Shown here: positions 25,504 through 34,109 of the stretch, piece after piece
How the letters are laid out: each line of letters begins with the position of its first letter
How positions within the stretch are numbered: the first letter of the stretch is position 1
Assembly (NCBI GenBank): GCA_964412105.1
Contig: CAYPNM010000023.1
Location: forward strand, 1-51,317
Direction of reading: 5' to 3'
From: JAKAGZ01 sp964412105
Lineage (GTDB): Bacteria; Bacteroidota; Ignavibacteria; Ignavibacteriales; Ignavibacteriaceae
Length of the DNA: 51,317 nt
Notes under the pieces: generated by a model
What the model saw: only the letters and a program-made list of their open reading frames with translations
What the model was told of the DNA's origin: nothing
Database searches by the model: none
Position numbers and translations under genes: made by a program

Positions 25504-26952
25504 ATGAGTACGACTGAAGTAAAAACAATTGAAGAACTTACGAATAAGGAGTACAAGTACGGTTTCATTACAGATATCGAATCCGAAACTTTACCAAAAG
25601 GACTTAATGAAGATATTATCAGGCAACTTTCTGCAATTAAAGGCGAGCCCGAATTTCTGCTTGAATGGCGTTTGAAAGCTTTCCGTCACTGGCAGACGAT
25701 GACGGAGCCACATTGGTCAAATGTAAAATTTCCATCGATTGATTACCAGGATATTCATTACTATTCGGCTCCGAAAAAGAAGCCTAAACTAAACAGTCTG
25801 GATGAAGTCGATCCTGAGTTAAGAGAAACTTTCGACAAATTGGGTATCTCAATTGATGAACAAAAAAGATTAAGCAATGTTGCAGTTGATGCGGTATTTG
25901 ACAGCGTTTCCGTTGCGACTTCTTTTAAAAGCAAATTATCTGAACTTGGAATTATTTTCTGTTCATTTTCTGAAGCAGTAAAAAATTATCCTGATCTCGT
26001 TAAAAAATATCTTGGAAGTGTAGTACCCTACACTGACAATTTTTTTGCTACACTAAATTCGGCAGTATTCAGTGATGGGTCTTTCGTTTACGTTCCCAAA
26101 GGTGTCAGGTGCCCAATGGAGCTCTCAACCTATTTCAGAATTAATGCGGCTAGCACCGGACAGTTTGAGAGAACATTAATTATTGCTGATGAGGACGCAT
26201 ATGTAAGTTACCTTGAAGGCTGCACCGCACCGATGAGGGATGAAAACCAGTTACATGCCGCAGTAGTTGAATTAGTTGCACTTGATAATGCCCAGATAAA
26301 ATATTCAACAGTGCAGAACTGGTACCCAGGAGATAAAAACGGTAAGGGAGGAATTTACAATTTTGTAACCAAGCGCGGTGCCTGCCGTGGAGTTAATTCT
26401 AAAATTTCATGGACGCAGGTTGAGACCGGTTCAGCAATTACGTGGAAATATCCAAGTTGTATTCTACAGGGGGATAACTCAATCGGCGAATTTTATTCAG
26501 TTGCGGTTACTAATAATTATCAACAGGCTGACACCGGCACAAAGATGATTCATCTTGGTAAGAACACGAGAAGCACGATTATTTCAAAAGGTATTTCCGC
26601 AGGTAAAAGTAATAATAGCTACCGAGGACTTGTAAGAATTTTAAAAAAGGCCGATAATGCCAGAAATTTTTCTCAGTGTGATTCGCTGCTGATTGGGGAT
26701 AAATGCGGAGCGCATACTTTTCCATATCTCGAAATAAATAATCCAAGTGCGCAAATTGAACATGAAGCCACAACATCGAAAATTGGTGAAGACCAGGTAT
26801 TTTATCTTAATCAAAGGGGTATTTCAACTGAAGATGCTATTGGATTAATTGTTAATGGGTACTGCAAAGAAGTTTTTAAAGAACTTCCAATGGAATTTGC
26901 AGTTGAGGCAACTAAATTATTAAGCATTAGCCTTGAAGGAAGCGTTGGATAA
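25504..26952 (+). CDS. sufB: Fe-S cluster assembly scaffold SufB
   Basis: Scaffold subunit of the SufBCD complex, on which a nascent Fe-S cluster is built in the cytoplasm using sulfur from SufS. Length (482 residues) and sequence are typical. The protein has the long right-handed beta-helix region with SDGSFVYVPKGVRCPMELST, the GRGCY-like cysteine region LEGCTAPMRDENQLHAAVVE and the C-terminal NQRGISTEDAIGLIVNGYCK. It starts at ATG 25504 after CAGGGTG. It is the first gene of an operon that continues sufC, sufD, sufS, sufU, a DUF59 gene, a bacilliredoxin and an Rrf2 regulator. A strong promoter and a candidate operator precede it. Confidence 0.96.
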   Translation: MSTTEVKTIEELTNKEYKYGFITDIESETLPKGLNEDIIRQLSAIKGEPEFLLEWRLKAFRHWQTMTEPHWSNVKFPSIDYQDIHYYSAPKKKPKLNSLDEVDPELRETFDKLGISIDEQKRLSNVAVDAVFDSVSVATSFKSKLSELGIIFCSFSEAVKNYPDLVKKYLGSVVPYTDNFFATLNSAVFSDGSFVYVPKGVRCPMELSTYFRINAASTGQFERTLIIADEDAYVSYLEGCTAPMRDENQLHAAVVELVALDNAQIKYSTVQNWYPGDKNGKGGIYNFVTKRGACRGVNSKISWTQVETGSAITWKYPSCILQGDNSIGEFYSVAVTNNYQQADTGTKMIHLGKNTRSTIISKGISAGKSNNSYRGLVRILKKADNARNFSQCDSLLIGDKCGAHTFPYLEINNPSAQIEHEATTSKIGEDQVFYLNQRGISTEDAIGLIVNGYCKEVFKELPMEFAVEATKLLSISLEGSVG

Positions 26953-26996
26953 AAAATTAAAATTTTTAACTTAAAATTTAATAGATAGGGAAATAA

Positions 26997-27764
26997 ATGT
27001 TATTAGAAATAAAAAATTTGCACGCTAATATTGAAGGTAAAGAAATATTAAAAGGCATTGACCTGAAGATAAATAAAGGTGAGGTTCATGCTATAATGGG
27101 ACCAAATGGGTCCGGTAAAAGCACACTTGCTCAGGTGCTTGCGGGCCGCGAGGAATATGAAGTAACCAGGGGCACAGTAATTTACAACCGAAAAAATCTT
27201 TTAGAGCTTTCTCCTGAAGACAGAGCAAGGGAAGGATTGTTTCTTGCCTTTCAGTATCCCGTGGAAATTCCCGGAGTGAGTAATACAAATCTTCTAAAGA
27301 CAGCATTAAATGCAGTCAAAAAATATCGCGGCGAAGAAGAGCTTGATGCAATGGAATTCCTGGCTCTTATTAAGAAAAAAATGAAATTAGTTGATCTCGA
27401 TCATTCTCTCATAAGTCGTTCAGTTAATGAAGGATTTTCAGGAGGTGAGAAGAAAAGAAATGAGATCTTTCAGATGGCCGTTCTGGAACCTAAACTTAGC
27501 ATACTTGATGAGACAGATTCAGGTCTCGACATTGATGCGTTAAAAATTGTTGCGAATGGCGTAAATATGTTGAAGTCAAAGGACAATGCTACAGTAGTTG
27601 TAACTCACTATCAAAGATTGTTGAACTATATAATTCCTGATTTTGTTCACGTTCTTTACAACGGTAAGATTGTTAAATCAGGTGGAAAGCAACTTGCTCT
27701 GGAACTGGAAGAAAAAGGCTACGATTGGGTCAAAACAGATTCAAAGGAATTGGTTGAAAATTAG
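26997..27764 (+). CDS. sufC: Fe-S assembly ATPase SufC
   Basis: The ABC-type ATPase of the SufBCD complex, driving the conformational change needed for cluster assembly or release. The 255-residue protein has Walker A GPNGSGKST near residues 35-43, a Q-loop in FLAFQYPVEIPGV, the signature SGGEKKRNE, Walker B with LDETDSGLD and the switch histidine in VVTHYQR. These are exactly the SufC forms. It starts at ATG 26997 behind a good AGGGAAA site and is separated from sufB by 44 bases. There is no membrane partner, as expected for SufC. Nothing is missing. Confidence 0.96.
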   Translation: MLLEIKNLHANIEGKEILKGIDLKINKGEVHAIMGPNGSGKSTLAQVLAGREEYEVTRGTVIYNRKNLLELSPEDRAREGLFLAFQYPVEIPGVSNTNLLKTALNAVKKYRGEEELDAMEFLALIKKKMKLVDLDHSLISRSVNEGFSGGEKKRNEIFQMAVLEPKLSILDETDSGLDIDALKIVANGVNMLKSKDNATVVVTHYQRLLNYIIPDFVHVLYNGKIVKSGGKQLALELEEKGYDWVKTDSKELVEN

Positions 27765-27779
27765 GGAGAACAGGATTTT

Positions 27780-29096
27780 ATGAATGATTATAAAGAAGTA
27801 AAAAATTGGTATCTGGACGAGTTCAAAAAGTTTGAAAGTACATTAAACGGTGAAAGCGCAGAGCCAATCCATCAATTAAGGAAAGAAGCGATATCGAATT
27901 TTTCTGAGCTTAATTTTCCAAATATAAAAGATGAGGAATGGAAATACACTAACGTTTCACCCTTATTAAAATATAATTTTAAACCATCGCTTGTTAAGGG
28001 AAATATTACAAATAATGAGGTTAGCAAATTTTTGTTCGATAAGCTTGAACACAATTTGTTGGTTTTTGTAAATGGCCATTTTGATGAAAAAGTTTCAAGA
28101 GTTAAAAATCTTCCCAAAGGAGTAATTGCAGGAAGCATTGCTGAGGCAATAAAAGAAAAATCGCAGGTTATTAAAGAACATTTTGGCAAATATGCTGATT
28201 TCAAAAACCAGATTTTTACTGCGCTGAGCACAGCGTATATAAAAGACGGTGCTTTTATTTATGTCCCCGATGGGAAAATTATTGAAGAGGCTTTTCATAT
28301 TCTGTTTTTAACAAATTCAGACGACAATAAAATTTTATCGCAGCCGAGGAATTTATTTGTAATTGGGAAAAATTCACAGGTGACTATTATTGAGCATTAT
28401 TCTTCATTAGGTGAGGATATTTATTTTACAAATGCTGTAACGGAAATATTTGCTGATGAGAATGCAGTTGTCGATCATATAAAACTTCAGGAAGAGAGCA
28501 AAAAAGCTTTTCATATCGGAAGAATGGAAGTTGACCAGGAAAGGTCCAGCAATTTTTCTTCTCATTCAATTTCATTTGGGGCCGATCTTTCCAGAAATGA
28601 TTTTAATACGAAATTTAATGATGAAGGCGGTGAATGCATGCTGAACGGATTATTTCTATTGGATGGAACTCAGCTATTTGATGTGCATACAATGATTGAT
28701 CATGCAAAACCGCATTGCAACAGCCACGAGCATTATAAAGGAATTCTTGATGATAAATCGCGCGGAGTTTTCAATGGGAAAGTTATGGTTAGAAAAGATG
28801 CTCAGAAAACCAATGCATTCCAGGAAAACAATAATATTATTTTATCAAATAACGCACTTGTAGATACAAAACCACAGCTTGAAATATTTGCCGATGATGT
28901 AAAATGTTCGCATGGTGCCACTATTGGCCAGCTGGATAAAGACTCTATGTTTTACCTGAAATCAAGGGGGATAGGTGAAGAAACAGCACGAACGATCTTA
29001 ATTCACGCTTTTGCCATTGATGTGATTAAGAGCATAAAAGTAAAAGCGATTAAGGATTATATCGAAGAAATTCTTTCAAAACGGTTTAATAATTAA
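27780..29096 (+). CDS. sufD: Fe-S assembly protein SufD
   Basis: The SufB paralog that completes the SufBC2D scaffold. The 438-residue protein has a short helical N-terminus (FPNIKDEEWKYTNVSPLL, the typical SufD region), the beta-helix core, and the C-terminal block CSHGATIGQLDKDSMFYLKS followed by RGIGEETARTILIHAFA. The conserved cysteine and histidine of CSHGATIG are present and correspond to residues implicated in cluster formation at the SufB-SufD interface. It begins at ATG 27780, 15 bases after sufC, with an AGGA site. Spacing and strand place it firmly in the operon. Confidence 0.95.
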   Translation: MNDYKEVKNWYLDEFKKFESTLNGESAEPIHQLRKEAISNFSELNFPNIKDEEWKYTNVSPLLKYNFKPSLVKGNITNNEVSKFLFDKLEHNLLVFVNGHFDEKVSRVKNLPKGVIAGSIAEAIKEKSQVIKEHFGKYADFKNQIFTALSTAYIKDGAFIYVPDGKIIEEAFHILFLTNSDDNKILSQPRNLFVIGKNSQVTIIEHYSSLGEDIYFTNAVTEIFADENAVVDHIKLQEESKKAFHIGRMEVDQERSSNFSSHSISFGADLSRNDFNTKFNDEGGECMLNGLFLLDGTQLFDVHTMIDHAKPHCNSHEHYKGILDDKSRGVFNGKVMVRKDAQKTNAFQENNNIILSNNALVDTKPQLEIFADDVKCSHGATIGQLDKDSMFYLKSRGIGEETARTILIHAFAIDVIKSIKVKAIKDYIEEILSKRFNN

Positions 29097-29106
29097 ATGA
29101 AGTAAA

Positions 29107-30363
29107 ATGGATATAAAAGTAGAAACGACTAAAAAGAAAATCGAGGCATATGATGTAGAAAAGATTCGAAAAGATTTTCCAATACTTTTTCAAAAAGTGC
29201 ACGGGAAAAATCTTTGCTACCTCGATAACGCTGCAACAACTCAAAAGCCACAATCTGTCATTGATGAAGTTATCAAATATTACGAGACTATAAATTCTAA
29301 TGTTCATAGAGGAGTTCATTCATTAAGTGAAATGGCTACGCAGGCTTATGAGGAATCAAGAAATAAAGTTAGAGATTTTATAAATGCATCATCCGAAAAA
29401 GAGATTATTTTTACCAGGGGGACAACTGAAGGAATAAATCTCGTTGCACAGAGTTTTGGCAGGATGAACCTGAAAGATGGGGACGAAGTAATAATCTCAA
29501 CAATGGAACATCACTCAAATATAGTTCCGTGGCAAATGATCTGCGAGGAGAAAAATGCAAAACTGAAAGTGATACCTATCAATGAAAACGGTGAGCTAAT
29601 CTTTGAAGAATTTGAAGAGTTGTTGACTGAAAAAACAAAAATTGTGTCGGTGGTATATGTTTCAAATTCACTCGGTACAATAAATCCGGTTAAAAAAATA
29701 ATTGAAAAGGCACATAGTTTTGGCGTTCCGGTTTTACTTGACGGGGCACAGGCGATTCAGCATTTTAGAGTTGATGTTCAGGATCTCGATTGCGATTTCT
29801 TTGCTTTTTCAGGACATAAAATTTACGGACCAACGGGAATTGGGATTCTTTTTGGGAAAAAAGCTTTGCTTGAGTCAATGCCTCCTTACATGGGCGGTGG
29901 AGATATGATTTCGAAAGTGACCTTTGAAAAAACTACTTATAATCAATTGCCGTATAAATTTGAAGCAGGAACCCCCAATATTGCCGATACTATTGGATTG
30001 GGAAAGGCTCTTGAATATGTGAACCAAATTGGTATCGATAAGATAGCGGTTTATGAAAAGGAACTTCTTGATTATGCCACAGAATCACTTTCTCAAATTG
30101 AAGGTTTGAAAATAATCGGACAGGCAAAAGAAAAAAGCAGTGTTATCTCTTTTGTATTTGATATTGTTCATCCGCACGATGTCGGGACATTTCTGGATTT
30201 TGAAGGAATTGCAGTCAGGACAGGCCATCATTGTACTCAACCTGTAATGGACAGGTTTAATATACCGGCTACAGCTAGAGCGTCTTTTGCCCTTTATAAC
30301 ACTAAAGAGGAAGTAGATGTTCTTGTAAACGGATTAAAAAAGGTTTTAGAGGTGTTTTCTTAG
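29107..30363 (+). CDS. sufS: Cysteine desulfurase SufS
   Basis: A PLP-dependent class V aminotransferase-fold enzyme that removes sulfur from L-cysteine and carries it as a persulfide for cluster assembly. The 418-residue protein shows the cofactor motif MEHHSNIVPWQ, the PLP lysine in FAFSGHKIYGPTGIG near residues 233-247 and the persulfide cysteine in RTGHHCTQPVM near residue 375. The short catalytic loop is that of group II (SufS) desulfurases, which need a SufE or SufU partner. The sufU gene follows immediately, beginning at the base after the sufS stop codon. The start at ATG 29107 has a weak ribosome binding site. Confidence 0.95.
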   Translation: MDIKVETTKKKIEAYDVEKIRKDFPILFQKVHGKNLCYLDNAATTQKPQSVIDEVIKYYETINSNVHRGVHSLSEMATQAYEESRNKVRDFINASSEKEIIFTRGTTEGINLVAQSFGRMNLKDGDEVIISTMEHHSNIVPWQMICEEKNAKLKVIPINENGELIFEEFEELLTEKTKIVSVVYVSNSLGTINPVKKIIEKAHSFGVPVLLDGAQAIQHFRVDVQDLDCDFFAFSGHKIYGPTGIGILFGKKALLESMPPYMGGGDMISKVTFEKTTYNQLPYKFEAGTPNIADTIGLGKALEYVNQIGIDKIAVYEKELLDYATESLSQIEGLKIIGQAKEKSSVISFVFDIVHPHDVGTFLDFEGIAVRTGHHCTQPVMDRFNIPATARASFALYNTKEEVDVLVNGLKKVLEVFS

Positions 30364-30819
30364 ATGGACAGTGAATTAAGAGAGCTTTATCAGCAGGTTA
30401 TACTCGACCATAACAAAAGTCCCAGGAATTTCAGAGTAATCGAAAATGCAAATCATTACTCGGAAGGATTTAATCCTCTTTGTGGCGACAGGATAGATGT
30501 TTATCTGGATGTGGAAAATGGAATCGTGAAAGACATTTCGTTTCAGGGAAGAGGATGCGCAATTTCAAAAGCATCTGCTTCCTTGATGAGCAGCATGGTA
30601 AAGGGTAAAACAGTTGAAGAAGCAGAAAAGTTATTTGAAAAATTTCATGATTTGATTACCGGCAAACTTGATGATGATCCTGATATTAAAGAGCTTGGTA
30701 AGCTGGCGGTATTTGCCGGAGTCAGAGATTTTCCGGCAAGAGTTAAATGTGCAAGTCTTGCCTGGCATACAATGATTAACGCTCTGAAAGAAGAAAATGA
30801 TATAGTTACTACTGAATAA
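30364..30819 (+). CDS. sufU: SufU sulfur-transfer protein
   Basis: An IscU-fold protein that accepts the persulfide sulfur from SufS through zinc-ligand swapping and passes it to the SufBCD scaffold. The 151-residue length and the three cysteines C40 (NPLCGDR), C65 (GRGCAISKAS) and C129 (VKCASLAW) with D42 are the SufU zinc-site pattern. The extended loop between the second and third cysteine distinguishes SufU from IscU. It starts at ATG 30364 directly after the sufS stop, with GAGGTG inside the sufS end as ribosome binding site. No SufE gene is present, which fits the SufU route. Confidence 0.93.
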   Translation: MDSELRELYQQVILDHNKSPRNFRVIENANHYSEGFNPLCGDRIDVYLDVENGIVKDISFQGRGCAISKASASLMSSMVKGKTVEEAEKLFEKFHDLITGKLDDDPDIKELGKLAVFAGVRDFPARVKCASLAWHTMINALKEENDIVTTE

Positions 30820-30833
30820 ATTAGAATTCTATT

Positions 30834-31154
30834 ATGAGTGAAATAAACAAACAGGAATTGGAAGAAAAAATAATTAATGCATTAAAAACGTGTTATGATC
30901 CTGAAATTCCTGTAGATATTTTTGAACTTGGATTGATTTATGAAATTAGGATAGATGATGATGCTAATGCAACTATTTTAATGACCCTGACATCACCCGC
31001 TTGCCCTGTAGCAGGTTCACTACCGGGGGAAGTGCAAACAAAAGTAAATGAGGTATCCGGTGTAAAGAATGCTAAAGTTGAACTTGTATGGAATCCACCC
31101 TGGGAAAAAGATATGATGTCCGAAGTTGCAAAAGTCGAGTTAGGTTTTATGTAA
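30834..31154 (+). CDS. SufT-like DUF59 (MIP18) Fe-S maturation factor
   Basis: A 106-residue protein of the MIP18/DUF59 family, which helps insert Fe-S clusters into apoproteins. Motifs are CYDPEIPVDIFELGLIY near the start, the central TSPACPVAGSLPGEV with its conserved cysteine, and WNPPWEKDMMS at the end; these are the classic family signature. It occupies the usual sufT position after sufU. The ATG at 30834 lies 15 bases after the sufU stop with a weak ribosome binding site. A second DUF59 domain in this window is fused to the Mrp ATPase at 43867. The gene name sufT is commonly used for this position, but function in this lineage is inferred. Confidence 0.88.
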   Translation: MSEINKQELEEKIINALKTCYDPEIPVDIFELGLIYEIRIDDDANATILMTLTSPACPVAGSLPGEVQTKVNEVSGVKNAKVELVWNPPWEKDMMSEVAKVELGFM

Positions 31155-31216
31155 TTGTTAGTTAAAATGATGGGGAACTGAAAAGGAACATATAAAAAAA
31201 ATACAGGAGATAAATT

Positions 31217-31753
31217 ATGTTTAATATTGTTTCGCGTCCCCCAATGTATGACCAGGATGCTGTGCAACCAATGAGAGATGAATTAACCGCAGTCGGGTTT
31301 AAAGAATTGCTTACACCCGATGATGTTGAAAATGCAATAAAAGTTGAAGACGATAAGACTGCACTGGTAATGATAAATTCAGTTTGCGGGTGTGCTGCCG
31401 GAAGTGCAAGGCCGGGAGTTTCATTAGCGCTTCAAAATAATACAATTCCTGAAAAGATTTATACTGTTTTTGCAGGACAGGAAAGAGAAGCTGTAGATAA
31501 GGTTAGAAGCTACATTACTGAGTATCCTCCTTCATCACCCAGTATAGCATTATTCAAAAATGGTAAACTTATCTATTTTATGCAGAGAAGAGATATTGAA
31601 GGCTATGATGCAAATCATATCTCGAATGAATTAAGGGAAGTTTTTAATGAACATTGTTCAACAGTAGGCCCTTCAATTAGTGCGGAAGATTTTGCAGCTG
31701 TTATAAATGCAAAAATGTGCGGATCAAAGATTCCACCTTATAAAGGGAATTAA
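31217..31753 (+). CDS. Bacilliredoxin, BrxA/BrxB (YphP/YqiW) family
   Basis: A 178-residue thioredoxin-fold protein of the DUF1094 family, which in Firmicutes removes bacillithiol from mixed disulfides. The active motif is CGC (C57 and C59, in NSVCGCAAGSARPG). The sequence continues with the family's PPSSPSIALFKNGKL and MQRRDIEG. It is longer than the usual 140-odd residues, having a C-terminal extension of about 30 residues with one more cysteine (NAKMCGSKIPPYKGN). The start ATG 31217 has a strong AGGAG site. It is embedded between sufT and the Rrf2 regulator, suggesting a role protecting or recycling Suf thiols. The thiol cofactor used here is not known. Confidence 0.88.
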   Translation: MFNIVSRPPMYDQDAVQPMRDELTAVGFKELLTPDDVENAIKVEDDKTALVMINSVCGCAAGSARPGVSLALQNNTIPEKIYTVFAGQEREAVDKVRSYITEYPPSSPSIALFKNGKLIYFMQRRDIEGYDANHISNELREVFNEHCSTVGPSISAEDFAAVINAKMCGSKIPPYKGN

Positions 31754-31772
31754 TTTGATATAGTTCGTAATT

Positions 31773-31792
31773 CAGTCTACCTTGGTAGATTG
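31773..31792 (+). promoter_or_regulatory. Palindrome upstream of the Rrf2 regulator
   Basis: The 20 bases CA-g-TCTACC-TT-GGTAGA-t-TG are symmetric at 18 of 20 positions. They lie 40 to 59 bases upstream of the Rrf2 start codon and 20 bases after the bacilliredoxin stop. It could be an operator for autoregulation or an RNA hairpin between the two genes. There is no following T-tract, so termination is less likely. Assignment is inference. Confidence 0.4.
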
Positions 31793-31831
31793 AGGAGTAG
31801 TAAGTTAATTTAATTAAATGAATTAAATAAA

Positions 31832-32308
31832 ATGAAATTCAGTTCACAGGAAGAATATGGCTTAAGATGTTTGCTTCGCATAGGCAAGGCTGAACCAAAA
31901 GGACTTACAATTCCTGAAATCAGCGAGATGGAAGGTTTGTCTACAGCTCATGTAGGTAAACTTTTGAGAATTTTACGTCTCGGTGAAATTATTGAAAGTG
32001 AGAGGGGACAAAATGGAGGTTATAGTTTAGCAAGGCCAGCAGGAGAAATTTTCATAAGCGAAGTTTTAACAGCTCTTGGCGGTCGTTTATTTGAAGCAAG
32101 TTTTTGTCAAGACCACTCAGGTGTTGCTGTGATTTGTACAAATTCTATAGACTGTTCGGTAAGATCCCTCTGGAGCAATATTCAAAATATGCTGGACAAG
32201 GTCCTAAGCAGGATTACGTTAAAGGACCTGCTTGGGAAGGAAGAGACCGTTTCTATACTTGTCAGTAATTATGCAGACGAAGCCGGAACAAATGTTCTTA
32301 AGAATTGA
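31832..32308 (+). CDS. Rrf2-family Fe-S-sensing transcriptional regulator
   Basis: A 158-residue winged-helix regulator of the IscR/SufR-like Rrf2 family. The N-terminus MKFSSQEEYGLRCLLRIGK and recognition region LSTAHVGKLLRILRLGEII are typical, as is the wing GQNGGYSLARPA. Three cysteines follow at C92, C102 and C108, matching the cluster-binding loop of IscR-type proteins though with wider spacing. It likely senses cluster or iron status and controls the suf operon. It is the last gene of the operon rather than the first, and has its own palindrome upstream. The ATG at 31832 lacks a strong ribosome binding site. Whether it represses or activates cannot be read from sequence. Confidence 0.85.
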   Translation: MKFSSQEEYGLRCLLRIGKAEPKGLTIPEISEMEGLSTAHVGKLLRILRLGEIIESERGQNGGYSLARPAGEIFISEVLTALGGRLFEASFCQDHSGVAVICTNSIDCSVRSLWSNIQNMLDKVLSRITLKDLLGKEETVSILVSNYADEAGTNVLKN

Positions 32309-32313
32309 TTCTA

Positions 32314-32640
32314 TTATTCATCTTGCTTTAAATATCCATCCATTTCCAAGCTGTCAAGTGATCTGTAAATTTTTATGGTTACTTCGGTTGAAGAAGAATA
32401 GCCTGTTGACTCAATTTTAACTCCGTTAATTTCCTTCGTTAGTTTAAACTTTGCAAATAGCCTATTTTGATCTATCAATTCATGGTTCAGCCTTGATTTG
32501 TTTTCAGGAATATTTGACAATGCATAAGTCAGTCCCTTTTTTGCATTCTGAAATGCTGAATTAATATTTTCTTCATTCTTATTTTGTATATTAATTGCTG
32601 AAATGAGAAAAATTGGGAGAAGGATTATAAGCTTTTTCAT
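32314..32640 (-). CDS. Small secreted hypothetical protein
   Basis: A 108-residue protein with a short signal peptide (MKKLIILLPIFLISAINIQN) and a charged mature part of about 85 residues, ending EMDGYLKQDE. I do not recognise the family. A strong ribosome binding site (GAGGGG, five bases before the ATG) and the signal peptide support it as a real gene. It converges with the Rrf2 gene, with only five bases between stop codons, and is divergent from nhaA. There are no cysteines or catalytic motifs. It is probably a small periplasmic protein. Confidence 0.6.
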   Translation of the reverse strand: MKKLIILLPIFLISAINIQNKNEENINSAFQNAKKGLTYALSNIPENKSRLNHELIDQNRLFAKFKLTKEINGVKIESTGYSSSTEVTIKIYRSLDSLEMDGYLKQDE

Positions 32641-32699
32641 TTGCCCCTCAGTTTTCTGGAGTTTACAAAGATAATTTTAATCATAATCTATTAAATACT

Positions 32700-34040
32700 T
32701 TGGACAATCGAAAAGATACAACGGTGCCTATTGATCAGTTAATGAGGCCATTTCAGAATTTTCTTGAAAAAGAGGCATCAGGCGGAATTTTGCTTTTAAT
32801 ATTTACTGTAGTTGCTCTGGTATGGGCTAATTCACCTTTTGCAGAATCTTACTCTCATTTGTGGCATACAAAATTTTCAATAAGTTTTGGTGATTTTAAT
32901 CTCGATTATTCACTTCATCATTGGATCAATGATGGATTAATGGCAATCTTCTTTTTTGTTGTCGGTCTTGAGATTAAAAGAGAGTTGTTGGTGGGGGAGC
33001 TATCTTCTCTTAAAAAAGCTTCACTGCCGATAATGGCAGCTCTCGGTGGAATGATTTTTCCTGCATTGTTTTATGTATTCTTTAATTTTGGAAAGGAAAG
33101 TATATCAGGCTGGGGAATTCCAATGGCAACAGATATTGCTTTTGTAATTGGGATCTTAGCATTGCTTGGTTCACGTGTTCCTACTGGACTTAAAGTTTTT
33201 ATTACAGCACTTGCAATCGCAGATGATATTGGAGCAGTGCTTGTTATAGCTTTCTTTTATACTTCAAATATCTCAATTGTTAGTCTTTCATTTGCAGGTG
33301 GAGTTATGCTTTTATTAATAGCAGCTAATCTTTCAGGTGTCAGAAATCTTATTGTTTATACTGTATTGGGAATAATTCTATGGTTGTCTTTCTTATTCTC
33401 AGGAGTGCATGCTACAGTTGCAGGAGTATTGCTTGCTTTTACTATTCCGGCCTCATCCAGAATTGACACTTCACAATTTTTATTAAAGGGGAAAAAACTT
33501 TTGGAAGACTTTGATCATTCAGGCGAAGAAGGTCCAAATGTTCTCTCAAATGAAGCGAGAGAGGGCATCGTGCAGAACCTTGAAGAGAACTGTGAAAAAA
33601 TACTGACTCCTCTTCAACGATTAGAACATAAACTGCATCCGTGGGTTTCATTTCTTATTATGCCAGTATTTGCTCTTGCAAATGCCGGTGTTATTATAAC
33701 TGGAAATTTTATTTCGGAATTAACGGACCCGGTTTCGTTTGGAATTGTTACCGGATTGTTTATTGGTAAGCAACTCGGTATTTCTGCATTTACATGGCTT
33801 TCTGTAAAATTGAAATTGGCTTCACTTCCTTTTAGTGTAACATGGAAGCAAATTTATTCAGCAGGTATATTAGCCGGGATCGGTTTTACTATGTCTCTCT
33901 TTATTGCTAATCTTGCGTTTACCAGCGAAGAATTATTGACGATTTCAAAAGTCGGCATTTTGACTGCATCATTATTATCCGGTTTTATAGGATTCTTTAT
34001 TTTAAGAAAAAGCCTGTCAAATAATATCGAAAAAGTCTGA
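32700..34040 (+). CDS. nhaA: Na+/H+ antiporter NhaA
   Basis: An inner-membrane antiporter exchanging sodium for protons, important for pH and salt homeostasis. The 446-residue protein has 12 hydrophobic segments and the NhaA signatures: EASGGILLL near the N-terminus, GLEIKREL, the ATDIAFVIGILALLG segment with its aspartate near residue 148 and the ion-binding aspartate pair in LAIADDIGAVLVIAFFYT near 178. A C-terminal GIGFTMSLFIA also matches. A long hydrophilic loop between helices lies around residues 255-310. The frame opens at TTG 32700 with no ribosome binding site; ATG 32742 (MRPFQNFLEKEASG) is an equally plausible start. It is a single gene. Confidence 0.93.
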   Translation: MDNRKDTTVPIDQLMRPFQNFLEKEASGGILLLIFTVVALVWANSPFAESYSHLWHTKFSISFGDFNLDYSLHHWINDGLMAIFFFVVGLEIKRELLVGELSSLKKASLPIMAALGGMIFPALFYVFFNFGKESISGWGIPMATDIAFVIGILALLGSRVPTGLKVFITALAIADDIGAVLVIAFFYTSNISIVSLSFAGGVMLLLIAANLSGVRNLIVYTVLGIILWLSFLFSGVHATVAGVLLAFTIPASSRIDTSQFLLKGKKLLEDFDHSGEEGPNVLSNEAREGIVQNLEENCEKILTPLQRLEHKLHPWVSFLIMPVFALANAGVIITGNFISELTDPVSFGIVTGLFIGKQLGISAFTWLSVKLKLASLPFSVTWKQIYSAGILAGIGFTMSLFIANLAFTSEELLTISKVGILTASLLSGFIGFFILRKSLSNNIEKV

Positions 34041-34079
34041 TTAAGATCACTTAATACCTTTCACTTCTAGATGAGCCTG

Positions 34080-34109
34080 ATTATTTTAGATAAATTAAAC
34101 TAAAATAAT
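34080..34109. promoter_or_regulatory. Perfect 10-bp AT-rich inverted repeat abutting gpmI
   Basis: ATTATTTTAG (34080-34089) and CTAAAATAAT (34100-34109) are perfect reverse complements around a 10-base spacer. The right arm ends at the base before the TTG that opens the gpmI frame. It may be an operator or a weak nhaA terminator. If transcribed, it would form a hairpin immediately before translation starts. No other evidence distinguishes these. Confidence 0.45.

Noticed and set aside
27872..28231. Minus-strand open frame of about 119 codons inside sufD
   Set aside because: Antisense shadow of a well-conserved gene; no recognisable protein features.
30938..31267. Minus-strand open frame across the SufT-like gene and bacilliredoxin start
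   Set aside because: It spans two genuine genes in antisense and has no start context.
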